From NCBI GenBank assembly GCA_023415055.1, contig JAEZLZ010000143.1, forward strand, positions 1 to 54,918: 54,918 bases of DNA. Reading direction: 5' to 3'. The translations under genes were made by a program, and so were the position numbers. The DNA is from Bacillota bacterium (GTDB lineage Bacteria; Bacillota; Clostridia; Lachnospirales; Lachnospiraceae). Position 1 is the first letter of the stretch, and every line of letters begins with the position of its first letter. This document shows, one piece after another, positions 33,848 to 44,214 of this stretch. A model generated the notes under the pieces. It worked only from the letters and a program-made list of their open reading frames with translations, was not told the origin of the DNA and made no database searches.

Positions 33848-36800
33848 TTAACCTAGCATGTCTATTAAATACTTCTTAACAATCCCTCTTTCCATAATCT
33901 CATGATAAAACTGGTTTTCATAACTTCGTAAGCACCCATAGCAGCTTGTATCTTCTCCGCACCCACAAGCACCACTTACTTTGTTTAATGCATGTTCCAG
34001 AACCCCTCTTATGTTATGAGATATTTTCTTGGCATGACCTGCACCTCCGGGGACATCATCATAAAGAATGATTGAGGTTTGAGTAACATCTTCCCCATCC
34101 GCACGATACAAGCATCCGCCAATTTCATTCCGCGCCACTCCAAGTTCAAGGCTGGCTCCCTCAATCACTGCATATAAGATAGAAGGCCAGAAGCTCTTTT
34201 GATTATATTTTTTATCGATTAGTGGAAGTTTAATCTCAACAACATCTGTAATAAAGTCATGGCCAAGGTGTACATTATAGAGATAGGTGCTCTCGCATTT
34301 TTTCCCAAACCTGGTTTTATGCTCCACGGAACCATCTTTCTTTCTCTTTGAACTGAGTTCCTGTGACATTGCTATGTATCCGCATTTTTTACATATGGAA
34401 TACCCTTGACCACCTGCATTATTAACAATAACAAGCTTACCTCTTGAGCAATACTTTATATCAACTGTATGGGATCCGATTATTATAGTATTTTGATATT
34501 TTTCTGTTAACTCCATATCTTCATCAACATAGTTATCGAACTTGACACGGGATGGTAATGGCTTAGCTTTTCTTCTCTCTCCAGGATTAGCTGGTGCCTC
34601 ATCTATCTTAGTTGAAAATCCAAAAATCGGTTGGAGATATACATCATAACGTAGAGGTTCATTACAACACTCAACCTCTCGATTTTCAAAATGAGAACCT
34701 AAATCTACATTATAGCTATGCAATCTTCCACAAGTTTTGCAGATTGCATACTCCTTTACCGGCCATCCCTTCATTCGGTTCATATTGACAGCGTATGGTT
34801 TCCATACTTTTTTATTTGCTACAATTTCACTTCCAGGAGCAAATTCAGATATAGCCAGTTTCAAATCACGGGATAGATTAATGACTTTTGCGTTTTCTCC
34901 ATTATGAAGAATATCAAGATTAACTACATCAACCGGAAAGCCATATTTCGGGAGTACATTACTTGATGACAAGAAGCTTAATATGTCTTTTCTCAAATAA
35001 GTATTCTGTATTTTAAATATACTACTGGTATCCTTGCGTTGTAATTCCAGTTGCTGTTTTAAATCATCCAACTCACTTAGGATATCCTTTAGTCCTTCTT
35101 CTGCAAGAATTAGTGTACCTTCACCGTCCTTAAGAAGATAATTCACCCATCTCCAATGTTCAATATCAAGGTAAGATTTTAAACTATTATTTTGAGGTAT
35201 TATGTAGTTTATAGCTTCCTTAAGTTCCTGCGGTTCACTTTCTAACAAATTCTTTAACAAGGCAACAGAACTTTCTCTTTGGGTTCCATCCAATGCAAAG
35301 AATGTCTCTACATATTCAAAATAAGATGGATACTTTCTAAAAAACCATGAAAAGACAACTGAAAAAATATGTCTAAGAACAATTTTTTCATTATTCATTT
35401 CTATATAAGGAGCTTTTATTTTGCCGACTATTATATTCTCAGGTGACTGATAGTACGTTAAATCATGTGATCGCCTCTTCGCATAAGTCAACGCAAATGC
35501 TGTTGACTCTGTTCTTCGTCCAGCTCGTCCAGCTCTCTGTATGTAATTTGCGGTTTCCGGTGGAACATTTCTCATAAATACTGCTTCCAATTGACCCACA
35601 TCAACACCCATTTCGAATGTTGTTGAACAACTTAGAACATTCACTTCACCACGCTCAAATTTGTTCTGAAGTCGGGATGCGAATTCATTTGTAAGCTGAG
35701 CTGTATGTTCACTAGCGACTAGCGGAAGAGGTATCATGTTCTGATATAATTCTTTGAAATAAGAGAACCGGTTCTTTTCATGATAATAATCCGTTAGTTC
35801 ACCATTACACATATAGGAAGAGCAGATTCCCCTTAAGTTTTCAGCTGTGATACTTCCACATTTTTTACATACATATAGCTTTGATGGTTTGAATACCTGC
35901 CACTTTGCATGATTTAATTTTAACAAAACACCATCTTGCGCAACTGGTGTTTCCGATATATATCCCTGCCTTCTCCAAAACTTATCAAACACTTCTCCCT
36001 GCATGAGCTGTTTCAGTAATAATCTGCCTTTTTCATTTGCTTGATCATCGGAAAAGCCTTTGTTTAAAAATAATTTTTGTATAAAATCTAATCTTCGATT
36101 ATTTGTCTTTTCTTTAGGCATCCACCCTAAAATATATCTACCCTGTTGACCATTTTCAGATTCTAACTTAAAGTATACCTCTTTGTTTCTCGGTGCAAAG
36201 GCGCTATCAGACATAGTAACATGATCCGGTACCGTAACTGCATTCTTTACACGTAAGGTATCAAATAGAATCTTATATAAAGTCCAAAGCTCATCTACAG
36301 TCAAATCAAGATCATTATCAAACCCAACCTTGTCCATCTTAAGCTTAGACCATATTTCTGGTTTATCCAATGTAAATCCTATTAACCCCAAACCTTCTAG
36401 TCCTATTTGAGGTTCAGAATCAATAAACTCCTTTACAATCATGGTCTGCACTAGTTTTTCTTTATCAAGGCTATCTTGATCTTCTTCAAATAAGCATTTT
36501 TTCGTTCCATACTTTATTACCGCACGAGATAGACTTTGTATTCTTACATCTTCATATTCTTGTAGCTTATCCAGCTCGGTAATCATAGCGTTCTTCCATA
36601 ATAAATTCGAATACTTGCTCTGAAGGTATGATGCAAAAAAAGCAGCTTCCTGCCTGCTGTCCGAAAATACCAACAACTTTCTTCCAAGTAAATCTTCTGT
36701 ATCATCTTCGGCTTCACTTAAAAAAAGATCATCTTCGCTCGCCTTCTTCTTGTTCGGAGGAATACATTGATACAAGGATCTAGTGAGTACTTCAGTAGCC

Positions 36801-38605
36801 GGGTCATCTGCTGTTCTGAACTGCTTAACAATATTCTTTGAATGATTGCCACATTTCAAGCATGTGTTAACCGTATATTCCGGCATTTTCACCTTAAAAA
36901 TTTTAATAAACTTTTCCTCCGTAAAACCACAGCAATTAGTTCTATGCACTTTTCCAGCCTGTTCTATATGTCCGCATGCAGTACACAAAATATATTCATC
37001 ACTTTCAATATCCTCTGCTCCATCTTCTACTGTCGCATCATCATCGTCAACAATTGGAGTATGGATACTTTCACTAGCGGATAGCATATAAAATTCTTGT
37101 TTTTTCCTTGAATATCCCTCTATGTCAACATCAGCGTCTGCATGAACCAGCTTATCATCTTCTGTCCTTCCAACAATATACTCCTGCCCACATCTTTGAC
37201 AGTTTGCTAATTCAAATGTCACAACCGGATGACCGTCAGTAAGAATATGGGTTTTCTTTCGGTCAAGAAATAATATTCGTCTTTTATACAGAGAGACATA
37301 CGCCCCTTCAAGTGCCTTAACAAACACATGATATCTTGCTGGCAACAGAGGCATAGCACCTTCATCCTCTTTTGCTCTGGCACACAAATCAACTAAGTCA
37401 ATTAATCGTTCCAGCTTTTCTTTACTTGTAATATTCTCATCAGTAAAAAATTGCTTTGCTAACTCACTTAGGAGCTGAGGATCTTTTTGTAAAATTTCCT
37501 GTATCTTTATCACATTTTTATCATGATATAGCAGTCTATATAATTCTTCAGCAGATGATATCTTTTTAAGCATTTCATATTCACTGCTTATTCTAGTAAT
37601 ATCCGAAATAATTCGTTTTGTTAAATCCACACGTTCTGATTCTATAATATCTTCTGGGCTGAATGGCTCATGAAATAATGCGGAAGCAAACTCGGCAACC
37701 TCTTTTCTGGCATTCGCACCACCTCCTAATGTTGCACTTGTTGCTATGCAAGATAATTTAACATTTCTCTTCCTAGCGATACGCTCCTTTAAACGCATAA
37801 GAAGCATAGAAATCTCAGTTCCTTTAGCTCCATTGTATGTATGAGCCTCATCTAATACGATAAACTTCCATTTATCTGCATCTATGCCATCAAAAAAAAC
37901 ATTATCATCTGGACGTAGCAATAAATATTCCAACATGGCATAATTTGTGAGGAGAATGTGTGGGGGATTACTTCGCATCTCTTCTCTCGAAAGTAATTCA
38001 TTAGGAATACGCTCTTTGTCTGGATTCGTTTTTGCAAATAACTCCTCTGCTTTCTTTCTCGTTTCCTCGGTCTCACCTGTATATCTACCAAATGTTATCT
38101 CCGGATACTCTTTCAAGATTCCACGTAATCGTCCAATCTGATCGTTTGCTAAGGCATTCATCGGATATAAAAGCAGAGCACGGACCCCACTTGATAATGT
38201 ACCTGCTTCTTTTTCCCTCATTAGATAGTTAATAACAGGTAACAGGAAGCATTCCGTTTTACCACTACCTGTGCCTGTAGCTACAATAATATTCCTATGA
38301 TTAATCAGTTTTCTTATCGCTTTCTCTTGATGTATATATAGGTTACGTTCCACTGGAAAATGCTTCTTAAGACAATAGAACTCTTTTGATATTATTCCCT
38401 CTTCTATTAATTTTTCCATTGTTTGACCAGCTATAAACGGCTGTGTTATCTCTACGAACGGACCCTTAATGAACTTTCCTTCCTCATTAAGATAGTCCGT
38501 TGCCTGCTTCATTAGATCTTTATCTTCGAAAAAGAACATGGAACTCAAATAATCCACATAATCTTTTTTTAACTTTTGTGTTGTAAGTATCGGATTTAAA
38601 CCCAT
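33848..38605 (-). CDS. DEAD/DEAH helicase with DUF1998-like C-terminus (Druantia DruE-like)
   Basis: A 1,585-aa SF2 helicase. Motif I is IVATGTGSGKTECFLLPV near residue 113, then LLYPMNALANDQ (Ia), VLDEAHTY near 252, CIATSATLGG (III), SCSTTFEMGVDVG and YIQRAGRAGRR (V/VI) near 1026. Several Cys pairs are scattered through the protein (CQRCGQEY, CTACGH, CLKCGNH, CKKCGS, CKTCGR, CKKCGY). The last 70 residues hold the DUF1998/MZB cysteine motif: VPGGAGHAKKI, then GACGCGEDTSCYGCLRSYEN. This is the architecture of Lhr/YprA-like defence helicases such as DruE of Druantia. It overlaps the upstream 1,166-aa gene by 10 bp, a sign of tight coupling. ATG follows GGGGGC. It is shorter than the largest DruE proteins, so the exact system type is uncertain. 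Confidence 0.8.
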   Translation of the reverse strand: MGLNPILTTQKLKKDYVDYLSSMFFFEDKDLMKQATDYLNEEGKFIKGPFVEITQPFIAGQTMEKLIEEGIISKEFYCLKKHFPVERNLYIHQEKAIRKLINHRNIIVATGTGSGKTECFLLPVINYLMREKEAGTLSSGVRALLLYPMNALANDQIGRLRGILKEYPEITFGRYTGETEETRKKAEELFAKTNPDKERIPNELLSREEMRSNPPHILLTNYAMLEYLLLRPDDNVFFDGIDADKWKFIVLDEAHTYNGAKGTEISMLLMRLKERIARKRNVKLSCIATSATLGGGANARKEVAEFASALFHEPFSPEDIIESERVDLTKRIISDITRISSEYEMLKKISSAEELYRLLYHDKNVIKIQEILQKDPQLLSELAKQFFTDENITSKEKLERLIDLVDLCARAKEDEGAMPLLPARYHVFVKALEGAYVSLYKRRILFLDRKKTHILTDGHPVVTFELANCQRCGQEYIVGRTEDDKLVHADADVDIEGYSRKKQEFYMLSASESIHTPIVDDDDATVEDGAEDIESDEYILCTACGHIEQAGKVHRTNCCGFTEEKFIKIFKVKMPEYTVNTCLKCGNHSKNIVKQFRTADDPATEVLTRSLYQCIPPNKKKASEDDLFLSEAEDDTEDLLGRKLLVFSDSRQEAAFFASYLQSKYSNLLWKNAMITELDKLQEYEDVRIQSLSRAVIKYGTKKCLFEEDQDSLDKEKLVQTMIVKEFIDSEPQIGLEGLGLIGFTLDKPEIWSKLKMDKVGFDNDLDLTVDELWTLYKILFDTLRVKNAVTVPDHVTMSDSAFAPRNKEVYFKLESENGQQGRYILGWMPKEKTNNRRLDFIQKLFLNKGFSDDQANEKGRLLLKQLMQGEVFDKFWRRQGYISETPVAQDGVLLKLNHAKWQVFKPSKLYVCKKCGSITAENLRGICSSYMCNGELTDYYHEKNRFSYFKELYQNMIPLPLVASEHTAQLTNEFASRLQNKFERGEVNVLSCSTTFEMGVDVGQLEAVFMRNVPPETANYIQRAGRAGRRTESTAFALTYAKRRSHDLTYYQSPENIIVGKIKAPYIEMNNEKIVLRHIFSVVFSWFFRKYPSYFEYVETFFALDGTQRESSVALLKNLLESEPQELKEAINYIIPQNNSLKSYLDIEHWRWVNYLLKDGEGTLILAEEGLKDILSELDDLKQQLELQRKDTSSIFKIQNTYLRKDILSFLSSSNVLPKYGFPVDVVNLDILHNGENAKVINLSRDLKLAISEFAPGSEIVANKKVWKPYAVNMNRMKGWPVKEYAICKTCGRLHSYNVDLGSHFENREVECCNEPLRYDVYLQPIFGFSTKIDEAPANPGERRKAKPLPSRVKFDNYVDEDMELTEKYQNTIIIGSHTVDIKYCSRGKLVIVNNAGGQGYSICKKCGYIAMSQELSSKRKKDGSVEHKTRFGKKCESTYLYNVHLGHDFITDVVEIKLPLIDKKYNQKSFWPSILYAVIEGASLELGVARNEIGGCLYRADGEDVTQTSIILYDDVPGGAGHAKKISHNIRGVLEHALNKVSGACGCGEDTSCYGCLRSYENQFYHEIMERGIVKKYLIDMLG

Positions 38606-41600
38606 ATTAGCCCCCTTTCCATTCGCGTATAAAGTTCAATCAATACCGCATCTCTGTAGTATACTTTTTCACATTTCGAAATAGTGAAGTTTAAAAGATC
38701 AATCATATCAAGACTTGCATTCGTTAATCCATTCCGAACGAATGCTCCGTACAGCGCCACTAATCCAATATAATAGCCAAGCTCATCATTAAACTCATTT
38801 CGTTTATTCATTATTTTGAATATATCAGAATAATCTCTGATTAGTGTTCTGTCGATGGAAATGCTTGTGATCTTGCGAAGTCGTTCTTTAACATCTCGAT
38901 GATCTTTTGTTTTATTAATCCATTCAACAACAAGCTGTAATCTTGACTTACCAAATATGTATGCTTCATCAATTTCCACTTCCCGAAGATATTCCCGAAG
39001 AAATTCTTCTGAACTCTTAGTAGTATTTTTCGGTCTTAGCATTGCCTCAGCAACATATTGAAAATATCGAAAAAGATATTCGCTATTTCCCATATTTCGT
39101 TCTGAAATAAAAGATTCTGCTTCTTCCACATCATCAAATAAGTCTTGCTTATATAGATCTGTTAATGATGTAATACCCATCCAATTTAATCCTGCTGTAT
39201 CTTCAGGATCCTCGATTGCACTTATAAAACCAAACAAGTCTTCATCAATTCCAACTATTTTTCTTCGAAGGCTCATTGCAATACTACTTGGCTTTATTAC
39301 ATTGATACAACCGAATTTATGTAATAGACTCTTTTTTACCTCTCTGGTAAAGCTGCTATTTAATATGAATTCCATAGTAATGTTAGGCTTCAAATAAAAC
39401 TTCGAAAACAATTGATCAAATAACCTTATCCCATATTCTTTCTCCGTTCCTTGATGATAAAACCGATCAAATATCAAAAATGCATTTGATATTGAAACTA
39501 TATCTTTAGAGCTTTCTATGTCTATATCAGAAATACTTTTCGATGTTCGCTCTAACTTAGGCATTCTTGCTTCAACTTTCATAAATTGTATATTTAGTAT
39601 AGCTGTAAGACATTTTTGAAGTCTTGTATCACATATAATATCATGAACAATCTGTATCGGGCCGCGCTGAAAATTATATCCCGAGCACAAATCCTCTTCA
39701 GTCTCTCCAAAAAGATCTTCTCGCTCTTTTTGCAATACATATCTATAAATACCGGTTTCTATTTCCCCTTTTTTGATTGATAATTCGCGCTTTCCATCCT
39801 CAATATTAATATGAATGGGACTAATCCAGGGTCGGGTAAAATTAACCAATACACATTCCCTTCCTATCAAAGTACCTTGTTCAGACCAAGAAAGATAAAC
39901 ATTATTGTCGTCCTCATTCTTGACGATATCATTAATAACTACCTCGTCTTGAATCCTAGCAACCAGAAACTCTGAAATTCTATCCTCATTCATGTTATAC
40001 AGACATACATATAACTGATAATCTATGTAATCATCTTGATGAATACAAGTAATATAGTTATTTATTGGTATGCGAAGAGATGTTTTATTCTCGATATCAT
40101 ACTCTTCCTGATGTATAACTTCCAGGTTACGATGCCGTAAATTTAGTTTCAGATATTTGACGTTATACTCCTGTCTTATATCAAATCCAAAGAGAAGCAT
40201 TGGATCTGAAATTTGATTTAACTCTTTCAAAACCAAAGAATTCACTCTACTTTTCATCTCGATTATCTGACTTCCCATTCCTATAAATCCCCATTCAATC
40301 GGATGAATATGCTTTTTTATCTCTACTCTTAAAACACTTCCCAATCTCTCATATTTATACTCACCAAAAAAACTACTTTCCCCCATACCAAAAAGGAATT
40401 TATGTATCACTCCTTTTTTTTGCTCGGTATATGAATGGTTAATTGAATTATAACAGTCTATTTCAACATCCTTTGATGCCAAAATATCTAACTCATTCAC
40501 AGTATATCCTTTACTAAATTCTGGCCAATATCCGTAATCGCTTCTGATTAATTCACAGTTTGGCACATAGTCAAATGACAGTTTAAAACTTCCACCAACT
40601 CTATGCCAAAGCTTTATTTCATATCTTCCATATTCGTCATTTTGGATACAGGAAGATAAAACAAAAAAAGATTCTGTGGAATTACATTCATACCCATTTT
40701 TCTTTAATATTTCTTTATCATTTTTATATTGTAATTCTAAATGCCATTCACCCTCAGAATAAATTGGTAGTTTTATCAACGGTAGCCTTGTGTATATGAA
40801 AGAATTCTCTTGATCAAAAAGTATTCTACCGTCTTGTAAAACCGGTCTTGTATCCGTACGAACTCCAATAGTAATATTATTAGTACAAACCAATTCAGAA
40901 ACGCCTGACAAATCAATCCTGAATATAAAATACTCTTCCCATCCTGGCACTTTTGGCAATTCTTCTATTGGAAACGCAATATTCTCGATTTTGCAGTTGT
41001 TTTTTAGCATCAATAATACATCGTTATCAGGAATATTATCCGTTTTAACCAACGCACCATTAGGAAGGAACGCAATATAATCGTTTCTTACTCCAGGGAA
41101 CTCCCACTTTGATATTATATCTCCATCGACTAATAGACTTACAAGATAGGAATTGGAAGGTTTGAGACTTAACTTTCTTTCCTCCGTAATAAACGCACCA
41201 TTTCTTCGATATATCTCTGCCTTAACAGTGAAATTCGTATCATCACTTATAACTTCCCAAGAAACAAATGAGTCATAACAATCTCTTATTCCGACTCTCG
41301 GAAATTCACATACCACTCCTGCACCATACATATCCAATCTTATTTTCGGTGCTACTAGTAGAATGTTTCTTCTAGCCTGAAGACTTTTCTTTATTTTAGG
41401 CTTCTCTCTCCAGATTAGTACCTCTTCTATCATACGTTTCATATTACCATTCATTGTTTCTTCATTGTCAATGGTACCATATGATATTAGCTTCTTAGTT
41501 GCTTGAATAAAGTTAAAGGTATCTCTATTACTCCCATATCGTAAATACCTCTTAACTGTTACCTCTGTTTTATTCTTAAAATAGGCAAGATAGTCTTCCA

Positions 41601-42096
41601 ATGAAAATTCATCATAAAATGAATCATCTATTGTATTAGAAACAGCCCCAAAATAACTTTCTAAAGCATTAACCGGTATGCCTGCATGGCATAAGATGGG
41701 TGTAACCTGACTATATCCTTCTTCACTCTCATTTTCGAACTTCTTCAGGCCATATCTATCTAGTACATTTAGGAATATATGATAAAGTTGTCTTCTGTGG
41801 GATAAAGAAATAATGCCAATATACTTTTCTACAGAACCCCAAAATGATCTTTGATCATATTCAAATACAGCACAATATACTAAAAACACAGCGACTGTCT
41901 CTTGATATTCCAAGAACAATGTTCTGTTAGCCTCATGCTCATAGAAAGCTCCTACTTTATTGGCCAAATATTCAAATTCATCTTTTTCTAATAAAACATC
42001 ACCTATCAAAGGATTTCTACTTATTTCATTAGATAGAGTTTCATTTATGACCTTCATTGTAAATTGATTACCTAATATCCCCATCCTACCTTTCAC
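38596..42096 (-). CDS. 1,166-aa protein of unknown fold, partner of the helicase
   Basis: I see no catalytic motif. The N-terminal 250 residues are helical, with an Armadillo-like look (FLVYCAVFEYDQRSFWGSVE). The middle (about 260-800) is beta-rich, with several Ig-like stretches (WHLELQYKND, YEIKLWHRVGGSFKLSFDY), and the C-terminus is helical again. Its position directly before and overlapping the DUF1998 helicase gene resembles DruH in two-gene type III Druantia, but I recognise this from layout rather than sequence. The start is either GTG 42096 or an ATG four codons later (42084); neither has a clean ribosome binding site. It lies 13 bp behind the zinc-ribbon gene. It may be the target-recognition or structural subunit of the helicase complex (inference). 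Confidence 0.75.
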   Translation of the reverse strand: MKGRMGILGNQFTMKVINETLSNEISRNPLIGDVLLEKDEFEYLANKVGAFYEHEANRTLFLEYQETVAVFLVYCAVFEYDQRSFWGSVEKYIGIISLSHRRQLYHIFLNVLDRYGLKKFENESEEGYSQVTPILCHAGIPVNALESYFGAVSNTIDDSFYDEFSLEDYLAYFKNKTEVTVKRYLRYGSNRDTFNFIQATKKLISYGTIDNEETMNGNMKRMIEEVLIWREKPKIKKSLQARRNILLVAPKIRLDMYGAGVVCEFPRVGIRDCYDSFVSWEVISDDTNFTVKAEIYRRNGAFITEERKLSLKPSNSYLVSLLVDGDIISKWEFPGVRNDYIAFLPNGALVKTDNIPDNDVLLMLKNNCKIENIAFPIEELPKVPGWEEYFIFRIDLSGVSELVCTNNITIGVRTDTRPVLQDGRILFDQENSFIYTRLPLIKLPIYSEGEWHLELQYKNDKEILKKNGYECNSTESFFVLSSCIQNDEYGRYEIKLWHRVGGSFKLSFDYVPNCELIRSDYGYWPEFSKGYTVNELDILASKDVEIDCYNSINHSYTEQKKGVIHKFLFGMGESSFFGEYKYERLGSVLRVEIKKHIHPIEWGFIGMGSQIIEMKSRVNSLVLKELNQISDPMLLFGFDIRQEYNVKYLKLNLRHRNLEVIHQEEYDIENKTSLRIPINNYITCIHQDDYIDYQLYVCLYNMNEDRISEFLVARIQDEVVINDIVKNEDDNNVYLSWSEQGTLIGRECVLVNFTRPWISPIHINIEDGKRELSIKKGEIETGIYRYVLQKEREDLFGETEEDLCSGYNFQRGPIQIVHDIICDTRLQKCLTAILNIQFMKVEARMPKLERTSKSISDIDIESSKDIVSISNAFLIFDRFYHQGTEKEYGIRLFDQLFSKFYLKPNITMEFILNSSFTREVKKSLLHKFGCINVIKPSSIAMSLRRKIVGIDEDLFGFISAIEDPEDTAGLNWMGITSLTDLYKQDLFDDVEEAESFISERNMGNSEYLFRYFQYVAEAMLRPKNTTKSSEEFLREYLREVEIDEAYIFGKSRLQLVVEWINKTKDHRDVKERLRKITSISIDRTLIRDYSDIFKIMNKRNEFNDELGYYIGLVALYGAFVRNGLTNASLDMIDLLNFTISKCEKVYYRDAVLIELYTRMERGLIWV

Positions 42097-42109
42097 CGCC
42101 TTTCAAAAC

Positions 42110-43618
42110 CTAATTTCTCCAAACCAATGATCCCTTTATCCTTGCTTGAGTATTAATTTTGTACCCAGATACAAATGCCAGATCATCCTCCCATTTTATC
42201 TTAGCTTTAGCATTTAACTCTTTTTTACCATTATAATCAATTTTATACTGGATATTATTAATTATCTGGTTTTTAGTCATTAAGTTACAATCAAGAATCC
42301 AGGCAAGAATACCTTGCCGTTCGTTTTCCCGTAGAGCTCCCTCTTTCACAGTGTATCCATAAAGCATTAATTCTGAAATCTCGTTCATAGAGTCAAATGT
42401 TCCTTTAACGATAGAATATTTAAAAGCAGGAATCTGCTTTTTATCGATATACTCCTTTAACTGATCGTAATTGATAAAATACTTACCGCAGGTTAAGCAG
42501 TGAAACACATTAACATCCATCTTTCGGTTATCTCTAATATTGGAAACATTCATCGTAACATTCTCAATATTATGTTTGTTATGTAAGCACGAGTTATTTA
42601 ATTTCATATAAACATAAACTACTTTTTTATCAATTTCTTTAGGATCCAATGGATATTCATCTATTTTAACTATCAGCTTTTTATATGTTTTATCTCTATA
42701 TGCCTCGACAAAAGGAATGTCATAACGCGCAAATCGATTAATAGAATATGAAACATTCATATAATTGATAACTTCAATATCATTGGCTACTGCTTTTAGG
42801 CATAGTTGTCCAAGTTCTGATCCAACAGTTATAATTCTGTTGGTTTCATCAATATCTCTGGGTATAGTTGTTGAGGTTATGGTTACTGTTGTCATCCTCT
42901 GCGTTCGAATATTTAGTAATTCACACATCAAATAACTTACTTCATTTTTGTTCAGTATCAAGTTATTGCATTTGAAAGTATTTAAGGTTTTCTGTGGTAA
43001 TTTATTAGAAGCTTTTTTTTGTGATGTCTTCTCGTTTTTCTTAATATTGCTTTTTGATACTGTATTGTTTTTACTAGAGCCATTATCTTTTATTAATAAA
43101 CTACTTAAAATCTCTTTATTAATAGCGTTAAAGCACACTTTCTTTGCCAAATAGTTATTTACATGTAAGTAATTTCTTTCACAAGAAGGGCATCTTTTTC
43201 CTATTGTGTGGCTAATATGTTTTTTTATCGGATATGATATCTTTAAGTCAATAAGTTCAACATAACACTTCGTACAATTCTTACCAATTTTGTTATTATA
43301 TAGATAAACGTTTATTTTTTTATTGCCCGGTCCAGCATATTCTTCGTAAGTAGCAGGTTGCTTTTTATTATGGGGTATTGGTTGACTATTATTAAGTGCC
43401 GTATTATGATTTTTATTATCGAAGTAATAATTGTTAACTATTTTACCGTTATGTAATTTACGAGAAAACCAATTCTGTAAACTCCTCGTAGATATATAAT
43501 ACTGATTACATTTCTTGCACTCATAAAGTGGAAGTGTTTCTATTGACCCATCTATGAGATGCATTGAGATATTATGAATAAATAATAATTGTTCTTTTGC
43601 ATGCACTGGACAATCCAT
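42110..43618 (-). CDS. Zinc-ribbon protein of unknown function, 502 aa
   Basis: Not a family I recognise. It contains at least three CxxC modules: LYECKKCNQYYIS near residue 33, KNCTKCYVELID near 115 with RCPSCERNY near 143, and HCLTCGKYFINYDQL near 375. A basic, Lys/Asn-rich low-complexity linker lies around 185-215 (KSNIKKNEKTSQKKASNK). The repeated pattern of Cys pair, Tyr-Tyr-Ile/Phe-Ile and an amphipathic helix suggests duplicated zinc-binding nucleic-acid modules. GGAGG lies 4 nt before the ATG. The gene is more AT-rich than the BREX genes. It precedes the 1,166-aa gene by 13 bp and is probably a third subunit or accessory of that helicase system. Confidence 0.7.
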   Translation of the reverse strand: MDCPVHAKEQLLFIHNISMHLIDGSIETLPLYECKKCNQYYISTRSLQNWFSRKLHNGKIVNNYYFDNKNHNTALNNSQPIPHNKKQPATYEEYAGPGNKKINVYLYNNKIGKNCTKCYVELIDLKISYPIKKHISHTIGKRCPSCERNYLHVNNYLAKKVCFNAINKEILSSLLIKDNGSSKNNTVSKSNIKKNEKTSQKKASNKLPQKTLNTFKCNNLILNKNEVSYLMCELLNIRTQRMTTVTITSTTIPRDIDETNRIITVGSELGQLCLKAVANDIEVINYMNVSYSINRFARYDIPFVEAYRDKTYKKLIVKIDEYPLDPKEIDKKVVYVYMKLNNSCLHNKHNIENVTMNVSNIRDNRKMDVNVFHCLTCGKYFINYDQLKEYIDKKQIPAFKYSIVKGTFDSMNEISELMLYGYTVKEGALRENERQGILAWILDCNLMTKNQIINNIQYKIDYNGKKELNAKAKIKWEDDLAFVSGYKINTQARIKGSLVWRN

Positions 43619-43663
43619 AAGCCCTCCATTTATAGTCTTTTGTCATCTTAACATTCCTATCTG

Positions 43664-43996
43664 TCATTGTATATCTAGTCCGTAATATTCCGCTTCATTT
43701 TCTGTATTAACAACTTCAATATTTTTAAAATTAAACTGACCATAGCTTCTTACAACTCTATGTTTTGATACTGGAAGGATTCCATTTTCATTAGCTATTG
43801 CTTGATAAATCAATGCCTCTTTGAATGATGTATAGCTTCTTAGCTTATTATTCGGATTCCAAATACCTAGACGTCTTCCATCGCCAAAAAAGTCAACCTG
43901 TATAAAGTACCATACTCTCTTGTTATCTTCTGTAATATCATAACCAAAAACCGTTTCATCTTTTACATGGTATACCTTTATACTATTTTCTGCCAT
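43664..43996 (-). CDS. Hypothetical protein, 110 aa
   Basis: A small soluble protein of unknown family, starting MAENSIKVYHVKDE. It has a beta-rich first half (RVWYFIQVDFFGDG, LGIWNPNNK) and ends acidic. The start at 43996 is set by GGAGG 4 nt upstream; the 30 codons upstream of it are Ile/His/Lys-rich and unlikely to be translated. It lies 45 bp before the zinc-ribbon gene on the same strand, with no terminator in between, so it may be the first gene of the helicase operon. I see no clear promoter in the 218 bp upstream of it. Confidence 0.6.
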   Translation of the reverse strand: MAENSIKVYHVKDETVFGYDITEDNKRVWYFIQVDFFGDGRRLGIWNPNNKLRSYTSFKEALIYQAIANENGILPVSKHRVVRSYGQFNFKNIEVVNTENEAEYYGLDIQ

Positions 43997-44214
43997 ACTA
44001 CCTCCGCTATGTATTTTCTTATGTGTATGTATTATGATATTTTTTGTCATTATGAATTCGTAGAATTGACTACAACTGGAAATCAAACCTACAGCTGCAC
44101 TTCAAAGTTCACACCTTTGGTAATAAAATTCTTATATTGAATCAGCGGTTGAAAATAAATCTGTGATTCGAGAATCTTAGTGTTATCCTATATAATTATC
44201 TGTTAAAGTTAAAT

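Noticed and set aside
33848..38605. DISARM (DrmA/DrmB) because of helicase and DUF1998-like parts
   Set aside because: Helicase and DUF1998-like parts are fused in one protein, and no DISARM methyltransferase or PLD-type DrmC accompanies it; pglX belongs to the intact BREX set.
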